From: Gordius sp. MW1
Taxonomy: Eukaryota > Nematomorpha > Gordioida > Gordea > Gordiidae
Assembly (NCBI GenBank): GCA_964036665.1
Contig: OZ038527.1
Coordinates: forward strand, 19,490,221 to 19,554,220
DNA: 64,000 nt
Direction: 5' to 3'
Under the pieces are notes generated by a model. That model was not told the origin of the DNA and ran no database searches. It saw only the letters and a list, made by a program, of their open reading frames with translations. Each line of letters begins with the position of its first letter. Position 1 is the stretch's first letter. Shown piece by piece: positions 59,501 to 64,000 of this stretch. A program made the translations under genes and the position numbers.

Positions 59501-60793
59501 AAAACTTACCGTATTAAAATCTTTCACTCCAAACAACAGCTTTAACCATACATAGAATTATTTCAGATTGGGGAATACCATTGGTCGTGGGCATAGCCAG
59601 CATTGGAATTAAAGGGGGGCAATAATGATTTAGAGAGGGGCAAAATGATCATTCATTGAAATTTTAGCCATAATTTTAATAAAGTTTTGGATTTAGAGGG
59701 GGGCAGCCGCCCCTCCCTGCCGCTCCCCCCTTTTGGCTACGCCCATACCATTGGTCATTTTAGCAAAAATTATAATATATCGTTGTTGTATAACTATATG
59801 CTAATACTGGCGATATATTAAAACATTCTATGGGTTATCCTTAACTATTAAAATAGTGACAATATATCTTACTAAAACAAACTATTATAAATTTTTAGGT
59901 TACTTAAATTATGTAATAATTGTGATAATAGTTGTATTATTTTTTTAAGATATTAATCTTCATTGTATCAAAGTTACCTTAAATATTGCATAGTAATTAG
60001 TAAATCTATATATGAAGAACCATACTAAATTACATTTTGTGACTTTCTTAGCGAGGGTTAATCCAATTTGCGGATCGCCATTCAAGCATTCCGAGCTTTC
60101 ACAATTATATGAGATATTCGGCAATTTGTATGGCGACACATATATAATTAAACTGTGATTAGTTGGATTTTCTTTATTAAGTAAGCCGCTTTGGTCTAAA
60201 ATTTCGTCAACTATCAAACTTGCATCGTCGATATCGATATCATATATTATAACAAGTTCATTGTGATTGTATGTGTATAATATTTTATATACAATTGAAA
60301 CGATTGCTTTGACATTAATATAATTGAAGTAGGTAAGCTTTGACACTGTACTAATTTGGCCACTAAATCCCATGCTGTCAATATGAAACCTAACTTCAAA
60401 AGGTAAAGGTGGTGATATTTTATCGATTTCATTGTACATGCTGTTTCTTAGAGCTCCCTCTATAAATGCTAACTTTAAACTCCTACTATAAGGTACAGAT
60501 ATGGCGGTTCTTGGCTTAATGGAAGTTAGTTTGAAATTATCCATGGATCCTTTATTCCAAATTAGGAAATGTGAATAAAAATCTCCCTTTACATCAAAAC
60601 GATCTAGTAAAGATGCTAAGGATTCTGCGTTTTTTGTAGATGTCATTTTAAATAGGTTAGTGACGGGTTCGAGATTCATTGAATATTTAAAATAATAAAT
60701 GTCGACTTTAATAGTTGGATTAACCCCAATAAAGTTATATCGCTTTAAAAAAAGGGTCGAGATTAATATTAGATATAAAGAAACGAATTTCAT
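41544..60793 (-). CDS. Receptor-type guanylate cyclase, 14 coding exons resolved
   Basis: Exons, 5' to 3': 60793-60026, 59065-58945, 56980-56895, (one or more unseen), 54912-54547, 53668-53560, 52585-52250, 51687-51462, 51112-50683, 50478-50355, 48696-48628, 48235-48061, 42325-42227, 41718-41627, 41591-41544. Sites are GT..AG and phases agree except across the 54913-56894 gap. Exon 1 has a signal peptide ([16 protein letters not shown]). Exons 1-3 are a ligand-binding (ANF-receptor) region. INWPGGQIP precedes a membrane helix ([19 protein letters not shown]). The kinase-homology domain has [22 protein letters not shown] and DCG for DFG. A coiled linker ([12 protein letters not shown]) leads to the cyclase: [30 protein letters not shown], ending TYWLEELTE. 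Metal aspartates, Glu and Cys for GTP are kept, but VNTASR is replaced by IAVASL, losing the catalytic Asn and Arg. Activity is doubtful. Confidence 0.9.
42471..43519. mobile_element. hAT element (1,049 bp) in a guanylate-cyclase intron
   Basis: Ends TAGTGCTGTAAAC...GTTTACAGCACTA are inverted and flanked by a perfect 8-bp duplication TTTTCGCC (42463-42470 and 43520-43527). Both subterminal regions carry many copies of the palindrome GAACGCGTTC, likely transposase-binding sites. The interior holds the C-terminal end of a hAT transposase. Confidence 0.9.
42889..43260 (+). pseudogene. hAT transposase C-terminal (hATC dimerisation) fragment
   Basis: A 123-codon frame includes [20 protein letters not shown] and [20 protein letters not shown]. 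This is the hATC motif (ExLF.kyN...pSSAPVERvFS.....l...R..l...nfE.l). The catalytic N-terminal and RNase H-like parts are absent, so this is an internally deleted element. The frame is otherwise clean, suggesting a fairly recent loss of the rest. Confidence 0.8.
44165..46210. repeat. G/C-run minisatellite with an orientation switch, inside a cyclase intron
   Basis: More than 20 units of about 50-65 bp follow the pattern TTATTTTTTACCCTCTTTC, TCACCAG, G run, GATTTGC, C run. Near 45790 the orientation inverts and about six to eight units follow as the reverse complement to 46210. G/C run lengths vary from unit to unit. The long proline/phenylalanine-rich frames here are artefacts of the repeat. 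Confidence 0.9.
47333..47661. mobile_element. Short pogo/mariner-like repeat, copy 2
   Basis: Matches 33182-33493 along its length in the same orientation, with substitutions and small indels. It is flanked by TA-rich sequence (TTA at left, TATA at right). It lies in the large cyclase intron. Confidence 0.55.
48819..49662 (+). mobile_element. SINE-like dispersed repeat, copy 2, with a nested MITE
   Basis: Head ACTAGATGAACCCGGCAAAC at 48819 and tail ATATATAAGAT ending 49662 are those of the 26349-26688 copy in the opposite orientation. The middle is interrupted by the MITE at 49063-49375 and other sequence. The two parts may alternatively be independent truncated copies. Confidence 0.5.
49063..49375. 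mobile_element. MITE, GGCGTAGCC-end family, copy 5
   Basis: Ends ATGGGCGTACGCAGG and CCTGCGTACGCCCAT are inverted. Flanks ttgatttaac and gtaatttaat agree at 7 of 10 bases. Longer than most (313 bp), with A- and G-rich interior. Confidence 0.7.
49985..50191 (+). mobile_element. SINE-like dispersed repeat, copy 3 (tail part)
   Basis: CTCGAAAACTACGGGACCGA, AACATGCTCCGGAGTATG and AAATCGGTCTGGTAGTTTTC match the other copies, followed by (CA)-rich sequence and the tail TATATATAAGAT. The CCCGGC head is missing. Confidence 0.55.
52955..53136. mobile_element. MITE, GGCGTAGCC-end family, copy 6
   Basis: Ends ATGGGCGTAGCCA and TGGCTACGCCCAT are inverted. Flanks share GGTGTC on both sides, an eroded form of the target duplication. 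Sits in the cyclase intron between exons 53668-53560 and 52585-52250. Confidence 0.75.
54913..56894. other. Guanylate-cyclase introns holding at least one undetected exon
   Basis: The exon ending 56895 closes in phase 0 but the one starting 54912 needs two bases before it. The family region between LLASD and [12 protein letters not shown] (about 80-100 residues) is also missing. I found no convincing exon; a strong donor (TTTGG/GTAAGA) occurs on the minus strand near 55260. GC-richer patches at 55400-55510 look like decayed repeats. Confidence 0.4.
57010..57100. repeat. Purine-rich low-complexity tract
   Basis: Tandem GGGAAGGGAAGAG-type units just upstream of exon 56980-56895 in gene orientation. 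Pure (G,A) on the plus strand. Confidence 0.8.
57240..57300. repeat. Short tandem repeat with two TTAGGG units
   Basis: Three ATATAGGCAAAATGTA-like units end in GGGTTAGGGTTAG. Too short to be telomeric in function. Confidence 0.5.
57460..58440. repeat. Tandem satellite, about 90-130-bp units
   Basis: The core TTGGCCAATGGTCA is repeated at about 57467, 57556, 57662, 57773, 57902, 58030 and 58318. Each core pairs with the following CCATTGGTCA or CATTGGTCAG to form a small hairpin around a T run. Units then run through CAGCCAGCGGACGGCCAAAA and an A-rich CAAAAAAAACG block. Chance frames of up to 141 codons cross it. Confidence 0.85.
58440..58685. repeat. Tandem repeat, about 60-bp units
   Basis: Four to five units of AACTAGTTAAATTGCATAGC, AATTAAAAGTAAACAACTTT, TATTTATGTTTATTATAT. 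A stray copy also splits the preceding satellite at about 58150-58215. Confidence 0.85.
58690..58790. repeat. Duplicated GATAGAGATGAGGGGTGGGG unit
   Basis: Two direct copies of GAGATAGAGATGAGGGGTGG followed by GGCACCTCTT, about 50 bp apart. Confidence 0.7.
59587..59746. mobile_element. MITE, GGCGTAGCC-end family, copy 7
   Basis: Starts GTGGGCATAGCCAGCATTGG and ends TTGGCTACGCCCAT. A perfect 10-bp duplication ACCATTGGTC flanks it (59577-59586 and 59747-59756). In the first intron of the cyclase gene. Confidence 0.85.
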
Positions 60794-61724
60794 CTTTACC
60801 CCTTTTTGAATGAGTGTAGTGTTTTAAACAAATAAAAAATTACTCAAAATTCAGTAAAGTATAAAATTAATGCTGCTCATATATTATTCATAATAAAATT
60901 GCTGAATTATAAATATAACTACATTATTTTACAAAATCATTAATTTTAATTCAACTTTTCAAGGTTAACCATTAATTTAGATACATTACGCTAGCAATTT
61001 CACATTAATAATGAGCCACTCAAATAAAATGATCATGAGCTTAGAAGAAGATGGATAACAAAATTTTGGTATTTCCATGGATCATTTTCATTACCATAGT
61101 TTCACTATATATATTAAAATAATAATATTCAGGGGTGTGCAGCTCTCATTTCTGTTTCGTATTTCACCCACGTATTAGACCTATGAAATAAAAATTTAGA
61201 ACCCTTTATATGCAAATAAATCAGAGAGTTCTTGAAAGCTTATTATTTTTTATTTGAAGTGACAGAGGTCCTATGGTAACTTTTGTTTTCTTTTGTCCCT
61301 ATCAGTTATTATATGATTTGCTATGCAATCTATGGGCTGTTATTCTAATTAATTTTATATTTAAAAAACAAAGGTCTTGATGAGACGAGATATGGTTTCA
61401 AAGTCTGAAAAAATCATCACGATTCGTCCGCGCATGAAAATGGATTCCAATCCACACCATTTAATTTAAATACTATTATATCCATACCGAAAAGCAACGG
61501 ATATGTGTTTATAAAAATAGATAACAATGCAAAATTATTTGCATTTGAATAAATTTAACTAAATTTTGGTGTATATAATAAAATAATTTTATATATAATT
61601 CAAATAAACAATTAATCCCAAATCAGTTAATAATTTACTATTATCAGTCTAATATAAGTGTAATAAGGTGACATTTATTATTTCTCGAATTTTATACTTT
61701 AAATTTCATTTTATAATATAACTA
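60794..61724. other. 5' flank of the guanylate cyclase gene; nothing else recognised
   Basis: AT-rich sequence without a supported exon or repeat. It presumably contains the cyclase promoter; I see no distinctive motif. Confidence 0.4.
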
Positions 61725-62130
61725 GCTAGGCCCGGCCAAGCGTTGCTTTGGCTTAGTCCATGGGGGTACGCAGGGAAGGGGGGGAGGCGGCTGCCCCCCC
61801 CTAATTTACGAGAAGAAAAAAATTTTCAATGCAAAAACATTTAAAAATTATAAAAATTTATGTTTTGCCCCCCTCTAAATGAACTTTTAAACGTTCCCCC
61901 CCCCCTAATTCAAAACCTGGGTACGCCCATGGCTTAGACCCTTATTAGCTAAGTAACTGTAAGAGAGTTTAACATCGCACTTTTTGACCTATAAAAATAA
62001 AAAATACCAAATAAATATTTAAAACGGTTGTAAATCTATTCAGTCGTTTATAAATATACCTTTTCCTATTATAAAACTATTTAATATATATTTACATAAT
62101 ATAGCATTCTATAATTTAAATTATACAATA
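61725..62130 (+). mobile_element. Dispersed repeat with CTAGGCCCGGCCAAGCG head, with a nested MITE
   Basis: Head ACTAGCTAGGCCCGGCCAAG at about 61728. After the MITE, the body from 61931 (GGCTTAGACCC...) matches sequence at 37905-38060. The copy at 38133-38172 has the same head without the MITE and so gives the empty site. Confidence 0.55.
61760..61930. mobile_element. MITE, GGCGTAGCC-end family, copy 8
   Basis: Ends ATGGGGGTACGCAGG and CCTGGGTACGCCCAT are inverted. Target duplication GGCTTAGTCC/GGCTTAGACC (61750-61759 and 61931-61940) has one mismatch. An empty site is visible at 38133-38150. Confidence 0.85.
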
Positions 62131-62439
62131 ATACCATTATTTTATTTTTCTAGTTAGCTTTTATTTGAAATACAATTTTCTTTAATATAATAAAATAATT
62201 TAATTGAAGGATGGATAATTATTAAAAATATGCTTCTATGATCGACCACGTGATAATAATGGCAAAAATTGCATAATTTAAATTTTATTTTAAATAGTTT
62301 GTTAAACCTCAATAATTTTGACCGTATACTGTAACATTTTTATTATACTTTAAAATATCTAATTCGAGAAAACTTCAGCCTTGTGTGTATGACGTCATTA
62401 TTGTATATGAGGCTATAAATGAAACTGGCCGGGAAATGT

Positions 62440-62690
62440 CCGATATTTTTAAAACGAAAAGGTATTTTAAGAATCTGAAAAAGCTATTTTACCCCTGGCC
62501 GCCCTGGGCATCTACGGCTAAATTTTCGCGCGAATCGGTCCGGTAGTTTCAGAATTTAGCTCTTTTTTAAAACTAAAAGGAATTTTAGGATTCAGCAAAA
62601 GCTATTTTACCCCTGGCCTCCCTGGGAACCTACAGGTAAAGTTTCGCGCGAATCGGGCCGGTAGTTTCAGAATTTAGCCCTTATCCACAT
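62440..62690. repeat. Two direct units of about 125 bp
   Basis: Each unit has GCTATTTTACCCCTGGCC, CTGGG, then TTTCGCGCGAATCGG and CCGGTAGTTTCAGAATTTAG. The CGAATCGGNCCGGTAGTTT motif recalls the SINE-like family. Confidence 0.8.
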
Positions 62691-62692
62691 AC

Positions 62693-63170
62693 ACACATAC
62701 ATACATACATACATACATACATACATACATACATACATACATACATACATACATACATACATACATACATACATACATACATACATACATACATACATAC
62801 ATACATACATACATACATACATACATACATACATACATACATACATACATACATACATACATACATACATACATACATACATACATACATACATACATAC
62901 ATACATACATACATACATACATACATACATACATACATACATACATACATACATACATACATACATACATACATACATACATACATACATACATACATAC
63001 ATACATACATACATACATACATACATACATACATACATACATACATACATACATACATACATACATACATACATACATACATACATACATACATACATAC
63101 ATACATACATACATACATACATACATACATACATACATACATACATACATACATACATACATACATACAT
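62693..63170. repeat. (CATA)n microsatellite, about 480 bp
   Basis: Almost uninterrupted tetranucleotide repeat followed by TATATATATAGATAAG, as in the tails of the SINE-like copies. The long MYVC-repeat frames on the minus strand are artefacts. Confidence 0.95.
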
Positions 63171-63191
63171 ACACTTTACTTTATATATATA

Positions 63192-64000
63192 GATAAGACC
63201 ACCAGCAGGGTTCTGAAAATCTAAACTCGATAATTCGAATTTGATTTTAAATCTAATTAACAAATTCTACCCTTTAAAACTAATTTTTTAAGACCAGCAA
63301 GCATTCTAACAATAATTTAGTCTAAGTTTATTTTATTTAAATGATTTATTTTGAAAAAGTGAATATATGAGATGATTAGTTGGTTCTTTTACCTTACTTA
63401 TTCAAAGTTTGGGGATTTGGCGCTACTCTTTAGAATCCAACGTTGTTTAAAATTTAAAGGGCTTGTCTAAGGTCAAAATAACCGACGCGCTTGGCTTAAT
63501 TTTCTGAAAGTAAAAAAGTATTGACCCTCTATTAACACCATGATGTAGCATGTGCTGTTAACTTTCATTGTCAACATTAAATAAATGTTTAAGCATCTTA
63601 GAACTTTTAGACGACTTAAATAATGAGATTGAGGCAGAGTTAGAGTCTAAAAGTACAAATATGGCTCAATGTGTTATTCAAAAATGACAAAAATCTAGCT
63701 GGTTTATGACTGAGAAATAAAAAAACATTTTGATCACAAAACCATTTAGCCCCAACAATTTAAAAAACACAAGATTCTACGGATATTTTAATAATTATGG
63801 TTGGACAACTAGAGTTGGTGTAGCTCGCTTAAATGCATGCAATTTTAATATTTTAGCTAATGCCATCAAGTGTAGACGAGCTATATGGATTTTAAATAAT
63901 TAAAGCCTTATTGCCAACATTTTAAACCTTAAAGCTCTAAAATATTATTTAAATGGTAATAAAACCAGTAATATATTTTGCTTTTAAATTAATTAAAAAG
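63192..64000. other. No gene recognised
   Basis: AT-rich sequence with no supported exon or repeat to the window end. Confidence 0.4.

Noticed and set aside
59500-59560. A possible extra cyclase exon ending in FGVKDFNT with a GTAAG donor on the minus strand
   Set aside because: No acceptor in a suitable place, a stop just upstream, and the flanking exons 60793-60026 and 59065-58945 already join in phase.
62667-63263. Open frames of 160-200 codons made of MYVC repeats
   Set aside because: Simple translation of the (CATA)n microsatellite.

Overview
The window looks like nuclear DNA of an AT-rich invertebrate, dense in transposons. The nuclear genes are spliced with canonical GT..AG introns, some of only 33-48 nt. 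A block of about 8.8 kb of mitochondrial DNA reads with the invertebrate mitochondrial code (TGA=Trp, AGA=Ser in most positions). It carries long inverted repeats inside reading frames, with both arms coding on the same strand (nad1, nad5, nad4L). Such 'coding palindromes' are known from horsehair worms (Nematomorpha), so a nematomorph is my best guess for the source; this is inference, about 0.6.

Layout. 0-8.8 kb: a hAT transposon tail, the last exon of GRWD1, a 1,012-bp perfect palindrome, a 1.07-kb hAT element and MITEs. 8.76-26.35 kb: a nested stack. The C-terminal coding part of a non-LTR retrotransposon is split by a nuclear mitochondrial insertion (NUMT: nad1 on the minus strand, then cox1, cox2, atp6, cox3, nad3, nad4L, nad4, nad5 on the plus strand). 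The NUMT is itself interrupted by two Mag-like Ty3/gypsy elements and one MITE. The first gypsy element (11504-15868) has identical LTRs and an open 1,296-codon gag-pol. The second (18278-22554, minus strand) also has identical LTRs but its frame is broken.

26.3-41.5 kb: short repeats, a hAT MITE, the complete RPSA gene (five coding exons, minus strand), a decayed Helitron helicase, a piggyBac-like element flanked by TTAA, and long AT-rich stretches with nothing recognisable. 41.5-60.8 kb: one large minus-strand receptor guanylate cyclase gene, of which I resolve 14 coding exons (ligand-binding region, membrane segment, kinase-homology domain, linker, cyclase domain). Its introns hold a hAT element, a 2-kb G/C-run minisatellite, MITEs, a SINE-like family and a tandem satellite. 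The cyclase keeps both metal aspartates but lacks the conserved catalytic Asn and Arg. 60.8-64 kb: repeats, including about 480 bp of (CATA)n.

At least eight scattered MITEs with GGCGTAGCC-like ends belong to one family; five have clear 10-bp target duplications. Little functional cooperation between genes is visible; the window is a few host genes in a mobile-element landscape.
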